From Methylobacterium sp. Leaf104 (GTDB lineage Bacteria > Pseudomonadota > Alphaproteobacteria > Rhizobiales > Beijerinckiaceae): DNA of 64,000 nt. The notes below the pieces were generated by a model. It had not been told where the DNA came from, ran no database searches, and saw only the letters and a list, made by a program, of their open reading frames with translations. This document shows, piece by piece, positions 16,086-24,441 of the stretch. The stretch covers positions 209,685 through 273,684 of the forward strand of contig NZ_LMMZ01000038.1 in the NCBI RefSeq assembly GCF_001422885.1, read 5' to 3'. The position numbers and the translations under genes were made by a program. Each line of letters begins with the position of its first letter. Positions within the stretch are counted from its first letter, which is position 1.

Positions 16086-17900
16086 GTGCCGCACGCGACA
16101 GAGCTGATCGCCATCATCGCCCTCGGCCTCGTGCTTGCCTTCGTCTGCGGAATGCTGGCGCAGCGCCTGCGCCTGCCGCCCCTCGTCGGCTACCTCCTGG
16201 CGGGCGTCCTCGTCGGCCCCTACACGCCGGGCTTCGTCGGGAACAGCCAGCTCGCCGGCCAGCTCGCCGAGATCGGCGTGATCCTGCTGATGTTCGGCGT
16301 CGGCCTGCACTTCTCGATCAAGGACCTGATGGCGGTGCGCACCATCGCGCTGCCGGGCGCCGTCGTGCAGATCGTGGCGGCCACGGCCATGGGCGGCGCC
16401 CTGGCGCTGGCCTGGGGCTGGGGCCTCGGGGCCGGCCTGGTCTTCGGCCTCGCCCTGTCGGTGGCGAGCACGGTGGTGCTGCTGCGGGCGCTGGAGGAGC
16501 GCCGGCTCCTCGACAGCGACAAGGGCCGCATCGCCGTCGGCTGGCTCATCGTCGAGGACCTCGCGATGGTGCTCGCCCTCGTGCTGCTCCCCGCGCTGGC
16601 GCCGTCCCTCGGCGGGCAGGGCGACGGCGCCGCGCACCATGCGGGGGACGGCAACATCTGGCTCACCCTCGGCCTGACCTTCGCCAAGGTGGGCGTCTTC
16701 ACCGCCGTGATGCTGGTGGGCGGGCGCCGTTTCGTACCCTGGCTCCTCGATCAGGCGGCGCGCACGGGCTCGCGCGAACTCTTCACCCTGGCGGTGCTGG
16801 CGCTGGCGCTCGGCATCGCCTTCGGCTCGGCGGAACTCTTCGGCGTCTCCTTCGCGCTCGGCGCCTTCTTCGCCGGCATGGTGCTCGCCGAATCCGACCT
16901 CAGCCATCAGGCGGCGGCCGATTCCCTGCCCCTGCAGGACGCCTTCGCGGTGCTGTTCTTCGTCTCGGTCGGCATGCTGTTCGACCCCGGCATCCTGATC
17001 CGCGAGCCGCTCTCGGTGCTGGCGGTGCTCGGTGTCATCCTCATCGGCAAGTCGCTGGCGGCGGTGGCGATCGTCCTCGCGTTCAAGCATCCGCTCGGCA
17101 CCGCGCTCACCATCGCGGCGAGCCTCGCCCAGATCGGCGAGTTCTCGTTCATCCTCGTCAGCCTCGGCCTGTCCCTGAAGCTCCTGCCGGAGGAGGGGCG
17201 CGACCTCATCCTCGGCGGCGCCATCCTGTCGATCACCCTGAACCCGCTCTTCTTCGCGCTGACCGACTGGGTCGGGCGCAAGGTCGCCGAGCGCCCCCGC
17301 CTCGCCGCCCGCTTCGAGCGCAAGGGCGCCGAGGCGCTGGCGGTCGCCACCGAGAGCCCGCCCCATCGCGGCCACGCGATCATCGTCGGCTACGGCCGGG
17401 TCGGCAGCACCATCGGCAAGGCGCTGAAGGCCTGGGATCTGCCCTACCTCGTCCTCGACCGCGACCGCCGCCGGGTGCTGGACCTGCGCCAGGAGGGCGT
17501 CGAAGCGGTGTTCGGCGACGCCACCGCACCGGGCATCCTCCAGGCCGCCGACATCGCCCAGGCCCGGCTGATCGTGGTGGCGACGCCGGAGGCGCACACG
17601 GCGCGGCGCATCGTCGAGCTCGCCCGGGAGATCCACCCGGGCATCGACACCCTGGTGCGCACCCACAACGACGGCGAGCGCCGCCACTTCGAGGAGCAGG
17701 GCGTCGGCCTCGTGCTGATGGCCGAGCGGGAGCTGGCCTTCGGCATGACCCTCTATGCCCTGCGCAGCCTCGGCCTGAAGGAGGGCGAGGCCCGCATCTT
17801 CGTCGACAGCACCCGGGTCGAGAGCCGTTCCGCGCCGATCGAGACCGAGATCGATCAGGGCACGCCGGAGCTGCGCCCCCACAAGGAAGAGGAGGCGTGA
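16086..17900 (+). CDS. Kef/YbaL-type K+/H+ antiporter (CPA2) with RCK domain
   Basis: This is a 604-residue monovalent cation:proton antiporter-2 protein. About twelve membrane segments fill residues 5-385, starting with ELIAIIALGLVLAFVCGMLAQRLRLPPLVGYLLAG; GVGLHFSIKDL and ALGAFFAGMVLAESDLSHQ are family signatures. A TrkA-N/RCK domain follows from about residue 425 with the nucleotide-binding motif GHAIIVGYGRVGSTIGKAL, ending near 570. This layout and VGYGRVG fit YbaL/KefB, which release K+ under electrophile or pH stress. The GTG at 16086 starts the conserved region; earlier codons are not family-like. It converges on udgX with only four bases between stops. Confidence 0.92.
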   Translation: MPHATELIAIIALGLVLAFVCGMLAQRLRLPPLVGYLLAGVLVGPYTPGFVGNSQLAGQLAEIGVILLMFGVGLHFSIKDLMAVRTIALPGAVVQIVAATAMGGALALAWGWGLGAGLVFGLALSVASTVVLLRALEERRLLDSDKGRIAVGWLIVEDLAMVLALVLLPALAPSLGGQGDGAAHHAGDGNIWLTLGLTFAKVGVFTAVMLVGGRRFVPWLLDQAARTGSRELFTLAVLALALGIAFGSAELFGVSFALGAFFAGMVLAESDLSHQAAADSLPLQDAFAVLFFVSVGMLFDPGILIREPLSVLAVLGVILIGKSLAAVAIVLAFKHPLGTALTIAASLAQIGEFSFILVSLGLSLKLLPEEGRDLILGGAILSITLNPLFFALTDWVGRKVAERPRLAARFERKGAEALAVATESPPHRGHAIIVGYGRVGSTIGKALKAWDLPYLVLDRDRRRVLDLRQEGVEAVFGDATAPGILQAADIAQARLIVVATPEAHTARRIVELAREIHPGIDTLVRTHNDGERRHFEEQGVGLVLMAERELAFGMTLYALRSLGLKEGEARIFVDSTRVESRSAPIETEIDQGTPELRPHKEEEA

Positions 17901-17904
17901 CGCG

Positions 17905-19383
17905 TCAGGCGGCCAGGGAGCGCCCGAGGTCGTGGACGCGGCGGAGATCCGCCACGAAGGCCGCATAGGCCTCCGCCTTCGCCTCGTCCGGCAGGCGCAG
18001 CAGGTAGGACGGGTGCACGGTGATGAAGCCCGCATAGGGCTTTTCGAACTGCGCCGGCCCCCGCGCCCGGGTGATCGGGATCTGCTTGCCCGTTAGCGCC
18101 AGCACGGCGGTGGCGCCGAGCGCCACCACGAGCCTGGGCGCGACGAAGTCGAGTTCCCGGTCGAGCCACCAGCGATAGTGGCTGACTTCGCCGGCGGTGG
18201 GCTTCTGGTGAATGCGGCGCTTGCCTCGCTCCTCGAACTTGAAGTGCTTGACCGCATTGGTGAGGTAGGCCTCGCCCCGGGCGATCCCGGCCTCCTCCAG
18301 CGCCCGCGACAGAAGCTGCCCGGCGGGACCGACGAAGGGGCGCCCCTGGCGGTCCTCCTGGTCGCCCGGCTGCTCGCCCACGAAGGCGATGGTCGCCCCC
18401 ACCGGTCCCTCGCCGAGGACGGCCTGGGTCGCGCCGGGCACGAGCGGCTCCGAACGGCGGATGATGGCGTTCAGCGCCTCCAGCGAATCCGGGGCCTGAT
18501 CGGCCATGGCCGCGACGGCGCGGGCGGGGTTGCGCTTGACGGGCATCTGCGGCTCCCTCTCGATCATGGCGCCCGTGCGCGCCGCCGCCTGCCGGACGAG
18601 GCCCGGGATGGCGGCGGTCTCCGGCATGTTGCGCCAGTACTTCTTCGGCATCTCCGCCCGCATCGCGGACAGGTTGGTCCGGGCGGGGTTGAAGGTGCTC
18701 TCGTAGTAATCGCGCCAACCCGCCTCGAAGCCGTCCTGGGCCGGTGCGTCCTCGCGTCGCCCCGGCGGTCCGTAGGTCAGCCGCGTGCCGTCCCAGCGGG
18801 CGGAGGCCTCCGGCGTCAGGATGGTCCAGTGCAGGCTGCGGAAGCGCTCGACGAAGAACGGCGCGGCGGCACCCAGGATGTGGTGGTCGGGCTCGAACCA
18901 GGCGACGAAGCGCTCGGGCTCGCGCGCCTCGACCCGCCGGAAGCGCAGGAAGGCGTGCATCTTGTGCAGGTCGCGGGCGATGGCCTTGGCCATCCGCTCC
19001 AGGCGATGGACCAGCGGGTCGCTCGACACCTCCAGCAGCCGGCGCTCGCCGTGCAGGCTGCGCCAGATCAGCTCGTAGAGCAGGGCATAGCGCTCGGGAT
19101 CGCGGTGGAGCACCACCCGGGCGACCATCGCGCCCACCCCGCGCGGCAGGCTCAGAGGCGCCTCGTCGTCAGGGGACGGCGTCGGGGTCCCGAACAATCC
19201 CGGCGCCTCGCCGATGGACCACAGGACCCGCTCGGGGGGGACGCGCCGGCCGGCGAGGCGACGCGCGGCGGCACGGAAGCCGTCGAGGTCGGCGCCCAGG
19301 GAGAGGTCGACGGCCTCGAGCGTACCGGAACATGACCCTGCCCCTTCCGCGCAGGGGGGAAGACCTGGGGGCGGCACGCCCAT
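17905..19383 (-). CDS. udgX: UdgX-family uracil-DNA glycosylase fused to a TIGR03915-type domain
   Basis: The C-terminal half (about 300-492) is a uracil-DNA glycosylase of the UdgX type: motif FVGEQPGDQED near residue 334, where family 4 enzymes have GEAPG, and the diagnostic loop GKRRIHQKP near 390. In characterised UdgX the loop histidine attacks the AP site and leaves the enzyme covalently bound to DNA. HPSYLLRLPD near 458 is the second active-site motif. The N-terminal part (about 25-235) with WSIGEAPGLFG, VVLHRDPERYALLYELIWRS and HKMHAFLRFRRV is the domain family that usually partners radical SAM DNA-repair proteins. Fusion of both is known. It starts one base after the stop of the radical SAM gene, so the pair is translationally coupled. 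The first ~25 residues are doubtful. Confidence 0.92.
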   Translation of the reverse strand: MGVPPPGLPPCAEGAGSCSGTLEAVDLSLGADLDGFRAAARRLAGRRVPPERVLWSIGEAPGLFGTPTPSPDDEAPLSLPRGVGAMVARVVLHRDPERYALLYELIWRSLHGERRLLEVSSDPLVHRLERMAKAIARDLHKMHAFLRFRRVEAREPERFVAWFEPDHHILGAAAPFFVERFRSLHWTILTPEASARWDGTRLTYGPPGRREDAPAQDGFEAGWRDYYESTFNPARTNLSAMRAEMPKKYWRNMPETAAIPGLVRQAAARTGAMIEREPQMPVKRNPARAVAAMADQAPDSLEALNAIIRRSEPLVPGATQAVLGEGPVGATIAFVGEQPGDQEDRQGRPFVGPAGQLLSRALEEAGIARGEAYLTNAVKHFKFEERGKRRIHQKPTAGEVSHYRWWLDRELDFVAPRLVVALGATAVLALTGKQIPITRARGPAQFEKPYAGFITVHPSYLLRLPDEAKAEAYAAFVADLRRVHDLGRSLAA

Positions 19384-19384
19384 C

Positions 19385-20599
19385 TCAGAACAGGCTCAGC
19401 TGCTGCGGCGGGTCGGCCAGGCGCGCCCGCAGGTCGAGGCGGTCGGTGAGCCCGCCGGCCGGGTGATAATCGGCCGCGATGAGGAAGGGCCGCGCCCGCT
19501 TCAGGGCCGAGGTCAGCCGCGCGACGTCGTCGAGGCGCAGGCGCGTATGCCGGCGCGCCCGGATGATCTTGTCCACCGCCCGCGCACCGAGCCCCGGCAC
19601 CCGCAGCAGCGCCTCGCGGTCGGCGGCGTTCACGTCGACGGGGAAGCGGTGGCGGTGCTTCAGCGCCCAGGCCAGCTTCGGGTCGATGTCGAGGGACAGC
19701 ATCCCGTCCTCGGTGGCGTCCGCGACGTCGTCCGGCGTGAAGGCGTAATAGCGGAGCAACCAGTCGCCCTGGTACAGGCGGTGCTCGCGCTGGAGCGGCG
19801 GCGATGTCAGCGGCAGGATGGTCGAGCCGTCCGGAATCGGGCTGAAGGCCGAGTAGTAGACCCGCTTGAGGTTGTAGGAGCCGTAGAGGAGCGCACTCTT
19901 GCGGATCAGCGCCTCGTCGGTGGTGGCGTCGGCTCCGACGATGACCTGCGTCGACTGCCCGGCGGGCGAGAACCGGCGCTTCTCGGCCTTGGCCTCGACG
20001 ATCCGCTCGCCGATCTGCGCGATGGCGTGCTGGATGACGGCGCCGTCCTTCTCGGGCGCCAGGCGCTCCAGGCTCGCCTCGGTGGGCAACTCGACGTTGA
20101 TCGAGAGCCGGTCGGCGTAGAGGCCCGCCTCCTCGATCAGCCAGGGGCTCGCTTCCGGAATCGACTTCAGGTGGATGTAGCCGCGAAAGCCGTGGTCGCG
20201 CCGCAGGGACTTGGCCACCCGCGTCAGCAATTCCATGGTGTGGTCGGGCGACTTGATGATGCCGGAGGAGAGGAACAGCCCCTCGATGTAGTTGCGCTTG
20301 TAGAACTCCACCGTGAGGGTCACGACCTCCTCGACGGAGAACTTCGCCCGCTGGACGTTGGAGGAGCGGCGATTGACGCAGTAGGCGCAGTCGAACAGGC
20401 AATAGTTCGTCAGCAGGATCTTCAGGAGCGAGATGCAGCGCCCGTCCGGCGTGTAGGCGTGGCAGATGCCGGCCCCCGTGGTCGAGCCGAGCTCGCCCTT
20501 GCCGGCCGTGCGCTTCGGCGCCCCGGAGGACGAGCAGGAGGCGTCGTACTTGGCGGCATCGGCGAGGATGCGCAGCTTCTTGGCGAACATTTCGTCCAT
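19385..20599 (-). CDS. Radical SAM DNA modification/repair protein (UDG-linked)
   Basis: This is a 404-residue radical SAM protein of the family found linked to UdgX (TIGR03916 type). The iron-sulfur motif CxxxCxxC is at Cys67, Cys71 and Cys74 (TNYCLFDCAYCVNRR). LFLSSGIIKSPDHTMELLT and LSINVELPTEASLERLAPEK are typical of this branch. The C-terminus has a helix-hairpin-helix DNA-binding motif, VNAADREALLRVPGLGARAV. The substrate is unknown; spore photoproduct lyase is a distant functional analogue. I chose the ATG at 20599, where the family-like sequence MDEMFAKKLRILADAAKYDA begins. Upstream codons are shadow sequence shared with recX. udgX follows after one base. Confidence 0.92.
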   Translation of the reverse strand: MDEMFAKKLRILADAAKYDASCSSSGAPKRTAGKGELGSTTGAGICHAYTPDGRCISLLKILLTNYCLFDCAYCVNRRSSNVQRAKFSVEEVVTLTVEFYKRNYIEGLFLSSGIIKSPDHTMELLTRVAKSLRRDHGFRGYIHLKSIPEASPWLIEEAGLYADRLSINVELPTEASLERLAPEKDGAVIQHAIAQIGERIVEAKAEKRRFSPAGQSTQVIVGADATTDEALIRKSALLYGSYNLKRVYYSAFSPIPDGSTILPLTSPPLQREHRLYQGDWLLRYYAFTPDDVADATEDGMLSLDIDPKLAWALKHRHRFPVDVNAADREALLRVPGLGARAVDKIIRARRHTRLRLDDVARLTSALKRARPFLIAADYHPAGGLTDRLDLRARLADPPQQLSLF

Positions 20600-20696
20600 G
20601 ACGAAGAGATGCGCCTCGTTCGTGTTTCGTTCAAGTTTTCGCGCGCGAATCCGGACTTTCTCCGCCGCCGCGATGTCGCAGCCCGGAGCCTCGACC

Positions 20697-21314
20697 TCAC
20701 GTGTCCGTCTCGAACGGATCGGTGTCGGGCTCGACCTCGATGACCCGGCGTCCGAGGCCGTAAGGGAAGCCGGCGCGGGCCATGGCGGCGAGATCGCGGT
20801 CACGATGGGCCTCGCGGGTCCCGGGCCTGCGCCAAGGGCCGAGGCGCCGCCGCCTGGCATAGGCCCGGGCCGCTTCCTCCTCTAGGTCGACGCCCTCGTC
20901 CGCGGTCTCCCGCTCGTTCTCCATCGCGCTGGCCACCTGCTCGCGCGACACGCCCTTGGCGGCGAGCTTGGCCGACAGGGCGCGGGCGGAGGCGCCGCGC
21001 CGGCGCAGGGCCGCGAGACGCCCGGCCGTGAAGCGGGCGTCGTCCACGAGGCCGGCGCCGACCGCGCGGGCGACCGTGGCCTCGATCGCCTCGGCGTAAG
21101 CGCCCGCATCCTCGCCGCGCAGGCGGCAGCGCTTGTCGACCCGCCGCTTCAGGGTCTGCCGCAGCATCGCCACGGAGGCGCTGTAGCGTTCGAGGTAATG
21201 CAGGGCCGCCCGTTCGAGATAGGCGGGCGTGACGGGCGGCGGCGGCTTCGCCTCGGCCCGGCCATCCGAGGCAGCTCCGGCGGGGCGGCGGGACGCAACG
21301 TTTCGCGGTGTCAT
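20697..21314 (-). CDS. recX: Regulatory protein RecX
   Basis: RecX caps RecA filaments and limits recombination and SOS induction. The 205-residue protein has the three tandem three-helix repeats of the family: YLERAALHYLERYSASVAML with LRQTLKRRV, then VARAVGAGLVDDARFTAGRL and SAKLAAKGVSREQVASAM. The conserved DD-RFA-type motif appears as VDDARFTAGRLA. About 25 Pro/Ala-rich residues precede the fold. The C-terminus continues into a basic stretch ARRRRLGPW and ends at ETDT. recA is not in the window. It lies 97 bases upstream of the radical SAM/udgX pair on the same strand, so three repair genes stand in a row. Confidence 0.88.
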   Translation of the reverse strand: MTPRNVASRRPAGAASDGRAEAKPPPPVTPAYLERAALHYLERYSASVAMLRQTLKRRVDKRCRLRGEDAGAYAEAIEATVARAVGAGLVDDARFTAGRLAALRRRGASARALSAKLAAKGVSREQVASAMENERETADEGVDLEEEAARAYARRRRLGPWRRPGTREAHRDRDLAAMARAGFPYGLGRRVIEVEPDTDPFETDT

Positions 21315-21395
21315 CGGTTCTTCACGATCCGGACGGGGTTCGGGGGTCGGTCTCGCAGATATGGTGATCACGCTGGACAAAGGCTCGTTCCTGCC

Positions 21396-22826
21396 ATGCC
21401 GGCCTTTCTCGTGAGACGCGAGTGGCTTCTCGTCCTCCTGGCTCTCGGCTTCGCCGTGGTGGCGGGGATGCTGGTCTACCTGTCGCGCCCGACCACGCTG
21501 ACCGTGGCGGTGGGCCCCCGGGACGGCGCCGAGGCGACTCTGCTGCAGACCTATGCCCAGGCCCTCGCCCGGGGCCGCGAGGATGTCCGCCTCAAACTGA
21601 ATTTCTACGACGACGTGCGCGACAGCGCCGAGGCGCTCCAGCGCAACAAGGCCGATCTCGCCGTGGTCCGGCCCGATGTGCTCCTGCCCGAGAACGGGCT
21701 CACCCTGGCGATCCTGCACGACGAGGCCCTGCTGATCGCCGCCCCCGAGGCGGCCGGCATCGAGAACTTCCCCGACCTCGCGCGCAAGCGCCTCGGCGTG
21801 GTCGAGCGGCACGCCGCCGACCTGCCGTTCCTGACGAACCTCCTCGCCTTCTACGATTTCGCGGCCCACACGGCGGCCGAGCCGGTGCCCGAGGGCGGCC
21901 TCGGCCCGGCCCGGGTCGCCCTGGTGCCGCTCACGCCCCAGGAGGTCACGAGCGCCATCGCGGAGGGCCGGGTCGACGCGGTGGCGGTCATCGCCGCTCC
22001 GGCCTCGAAGGCGGCGATCTCGACGGTGCGCGCGGTCGAGGCCGCTTCGGCCGAGAAGAAGATCAACTTCGTCGCGGTGCCGGATGGCGGGGCGATCATC
22101 CAGCGGATGCCCGAGCTGCAGTCCGTGACGATTCCGGCCGGCACCTTCGGCGGCCGCCCCAAGCGCCCGGACGAGGACGTGAAGACGGTGGGCGCGTCCT
22201 ACCGGCTGATGGCCCGCGGGGGCGTCAGCCGCTTCACCGTCGCCTCGGTGACCCAGCACCTGTTCGAGTGGCGCTCGAAGCTGGCGCCCCTGGCGCCGAT
22301 CGCCAACCTGATGAAGGCGCCGGACTTCGATTCCACCGTGGCGGCCACCAGCGCCCGGCTGCCGAACCATCCCGGCGCGGTGGATTACTTCGAGCGCGAA
22401 CAGCAGACGATGTTCGAGCGCTACGAGGACTACATCTACCTGCTGGCGTTCTTCGGCGGTACCGTCGGCTCCGGCGTCGCCTGGATCGCCCAGCGCCTCG
22501 CCCGCAAGCGCCGCGAGCGCATCGACATCGTCCTCGACCGGCTCCTCGACATCCTGCGCGAGGTGCGCGCCGCCACCTGCAAGGCCGATCTCGACGGCCT
22601 CGTGCGCGAGACCGACGACCTCGTGGCCGACGTCGTCCAGCACGCCCGCGAGCGCAACATCGACAACCGCACCGTGAGCGCCCTCATCCTCGCCATCGAC
22701 GCGGTCCACGCCGCGATCAACGACGAGCGGCGCAATCTCGGGGCGGGCGCCACCGAGAGCGGCCGCGCCGTGGATCACGCCCGCACGGCCCGCCTCCTGT
22801 CCCTGCATACGCCGGCGGCGGAGTAG
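21396..22826 (+). CDS. TAXI-family solute-binding protein, membrane-anchored, with cytoplasmic helical tail
   Basis: The 476-residue protein begins with a membrane segment (residues about 8-28, WLLVLLALGFAVVAGMLVYL). A periplasmic TAXI-type binding domain follows (about 35-340): LTVAVGPRDGAEATLLQTYA, ADLAVVRPDVLLPENGLTL and an ALIAAP-like middle. A second membrane helix is at about 350-370 (YIYLLAFFGGTVGSGVAWIA). It ends with some 105 cytoplasmic residues of charged helix, RKRRERIDIVLDRLLDILRE. Ordinary TAXI proteins are free periplasmic partners of TRAP permeases. Here no permease gene is nearby and the protein is tethered at both ends of the binding domain, a receptor-like layout. Its start at 21396 lies 81 bases from divergent recX. 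It stops three bases from the convergent porin gene. Confidence 0.82.
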   Translation: MPAFLVRREWLLVLLALGFAVVAGMLVYLSRPTTLTVAVGPRDGAEATLLQTYAQALARGREDVRLKLNFYDDVRDSAEALQRNKADLAVVRPDVLLPENGLTLAILHDEALLIAAPEAAGIENFPDLARKRLGVVERHAADLPFLTNLLAFYDFAAHTAAEPVPEGGLGPARVALVPLTPQEVTSAIAEGRVDAVAVIAAPASKAAISTVRAVEAASAEKKINFVAVPDGGAIIQRMPELQSVTIPAGTFGGRPKRPDEDVKTVGASYRLMARGGVSRFTVASVTQHLFEWRSKLAPLAPIANLMKAPDFDSTVAATSARLPNHPGAVDYFEREQQTMFERYEDYIYLLAFFGGTVGSGVAWIAQRLARKRRERIDIVLDRLLDILREVRAATCKADLDGLVRETDDLVADVVQHARERNIDNRTVSALILAIDAVHAAINDERRNLGAGATESGRAVDHARTARLLSLHTPAAE

Positions 22827-22829
22827 CCC

Positions 22830-24395
22830 TCAGTACCGGATGGTCCCCCGCAGCCCGAACACCGCGGCGTTGCGGATGCGCGCGCCGCTGGCGTCGCGCG
22901 GGTTGGGGACGCCGCCGCCGGGCCGGAACACGTACTGGACGTCCGGCTGCAGGGTGACGCCGGGGCCGAGCACCGCCTGGTAGGTCGCCTCCAGCACCGC
23001 CTCGCTGCTGCGCCGGGGCGTCGCGACGCCGGTCGCCAGGATCGTATCGGTGTCGAGCCCGCGTGCCTGGGCGGAGATCCGGGAATAGCCGAAGGCGAGG
23101 CCCACGGTGTCGTCGGATCGGCCGGGCAGCAGGCCCTTATAGGCGATACCCACGTCGGCATAGAGGTCGACGAGGCTGCGGTCGGCCGGCGAGGCGGAGG
23201 CGCGCAGGAACACGCTCGCGCCGTCGTTGGGGTCGTCGGGCTCGCGGTAGACGGTCTGGTCGATGAGGCCGTAGAGGCCCGCCTGTCCGCGGAAGCGGCG
23301 GGCGATGCCGCGGCTCTCCGGCGCGGCCAGGGAGGTGCCGGCGCCGTCGAAGCGCAGGCTGTCGAAGCGGCCGAGATGGTACCAGCCGCCGAGCGTCACC
23401 GTCCCGGCCTCGCCCGTGCTGCCCGGCGCGATGTTGTAGGCGTAGGAGGCCTCCGCGATCACCAGGGGCGGGTCGTTCGTGCGGAAGTTGGTCCCCGTGC
23501 GGTTGCGCCGCTGCGGGTCGGACGCGCCGTCGCCGCGCACCGGCCCGGCCGGATCGCCGTCGAACAGCCCGACCTGGAAGGACAGGTTGGCGTTGGGCAC
23601 GACCTTCGCGCGCATGCCCGGCACCGCGAGGGGATAGATCGGCCCGCCACTCGGGATCACCACGGCCATGTTGTTGGGCCAGCCGAAGGTGGAATTCACG
23701 AACACCGTGCCGGTCTGGGTCACGGCGAACTCGGTGTCGGCGGCGATCTGCCCGAATTTCAGGCCGAACCGGTCGCCGAAGACCTTCTGCTCGAACCACA
23801 GCTCGTAGATGCGCGACGCCGGCAGGGCCTCGATGCCGCTGACCGTGATGAGGTTGCCCACCGCGCTGCGCGACAGGCCGGCGCCGTGGATCTGGAACAG
23901 GTTGGTGTGGAGCGCGCCCCCGGTCCAGCCGACGAGGGGACCGAGGTCCACGTCGATCTCGAGGTCGAGCAGGCCCTCGGCGATGCCGCGCCGGCGCAGG
24001 CCGCCCGAGACGTTGCCGAGGCTCTCGCCGATATAGGTCAGGCTGTAGGTGACGCCACGTTCCTTCAGGAAGGCCCGGAAGCCGAAGGGGTCGCCGAAGG
24101 GGCCGAGCTGGTCCTGGATCGAGGTGTCGAGGTTGGCGGACGGACGCGACGAGGTGACGGACTGGGCGACCGAGGTCTGGGGGTCGCCGCCCGCACCCCG
24201 CGGCGAGCCGATGGCGCGTCCCTCCAGGGCGAGGCGCGCGGCGATCTCGGCCGGGGTCTCGGCGAGGGCGGGACCCGCCGGCACGCCGATGAGCGCGAGG
24301 ACGGCGGCGCCGAGCCGTCGCGGGGCAGAGGGGCGGGGCGATGGGGTCAAGGGTCCGGGCGATCCGAGGGCGGTCCCGTGCCGCCCCCGTGGCAC
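22830..24395 (-). CDS. OprB-family carbohydrate-selective porin
   Basis: This is a 521-residue outer-membrane porin of the OprB type, which lets glucose and other sugars pass. A long basic lead and a signal peptide (RRLGAAVLALIGVPAGPALA, cleaved before ETPAE) are followed by some 75 variable residues. The OprB beta-barrel then begins with GFRAFLKERGVTYSLTYIGE. Typical blocks are GLLDLEIDVDLGPLVGWTGG, FGLKFGQIAADTEFAVTQTG and FVNSTFGWPNNMAVVIPSGG. It ends in alternating strands with a terminal aromatic (GTIRY), as expected for Bam-dependent insertion. The start is a GTG at 24395; a later start just before the signal peptide is possible. No sugar transporter lies beside it. Confidence 0.88.
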   Translation of the reverse strand: MPRGRHGTALGSPGPLTPSPRPSAPRRLGAAVLALIGVPAGPALAETPAEIAARLALEGRAIGSPRGAGGDPQTSVAQSVTSSRPSANLDTSIQDQLGPFGDPFGFRAFLKERGVTYSLTYIGESLGNVSGGLRRRGIAEGLLDLEIDVDLGPLVGWTGGALHTNLFQIHGAGLSRSAVGNLITVSGIEALPASRIYELWFEQKVFGDRFGLKFGQIAADTEFAVTQTGTVFVNSTFGWPNNMAVVIPSGGPIYPLAVPGMRAKVVPNANLSFQVGLFDGDPAGPVRGDGASDPQRRNRTGTNFRTNDPPLVIAEASYAYNIAPGSTGEAGTVTLGGWYHLGRFDSLRFDGAGTSLAAPESRGIARRFRGQAGLYGLIDQTVYREPDDPNDGASVFLRASASPADRSLVDLYADVGIAYKGLLPGRSDDTVGLAFGYSRISAQARGLDTDTILATGVATPRRSSEAVLEATYQAVLGPGVTLQPDVQYVFRPGGGVPNPRDASGARIRNAAVFGLRGTIRY

Positions 24396-24441
24396 ACTAG
24401 ACGGGTTGCGTGACGCCCAGGCAACTGCCCGGCGCGCGGGA

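Noticed and set aside
20600..20860. Upstream extension of the radical SAM gene by 87 codons
   Set aside because: The extra part overlaps recX, is Pro/Ser/Arg-rich and unlike the family, which begins at the ATG 20599.
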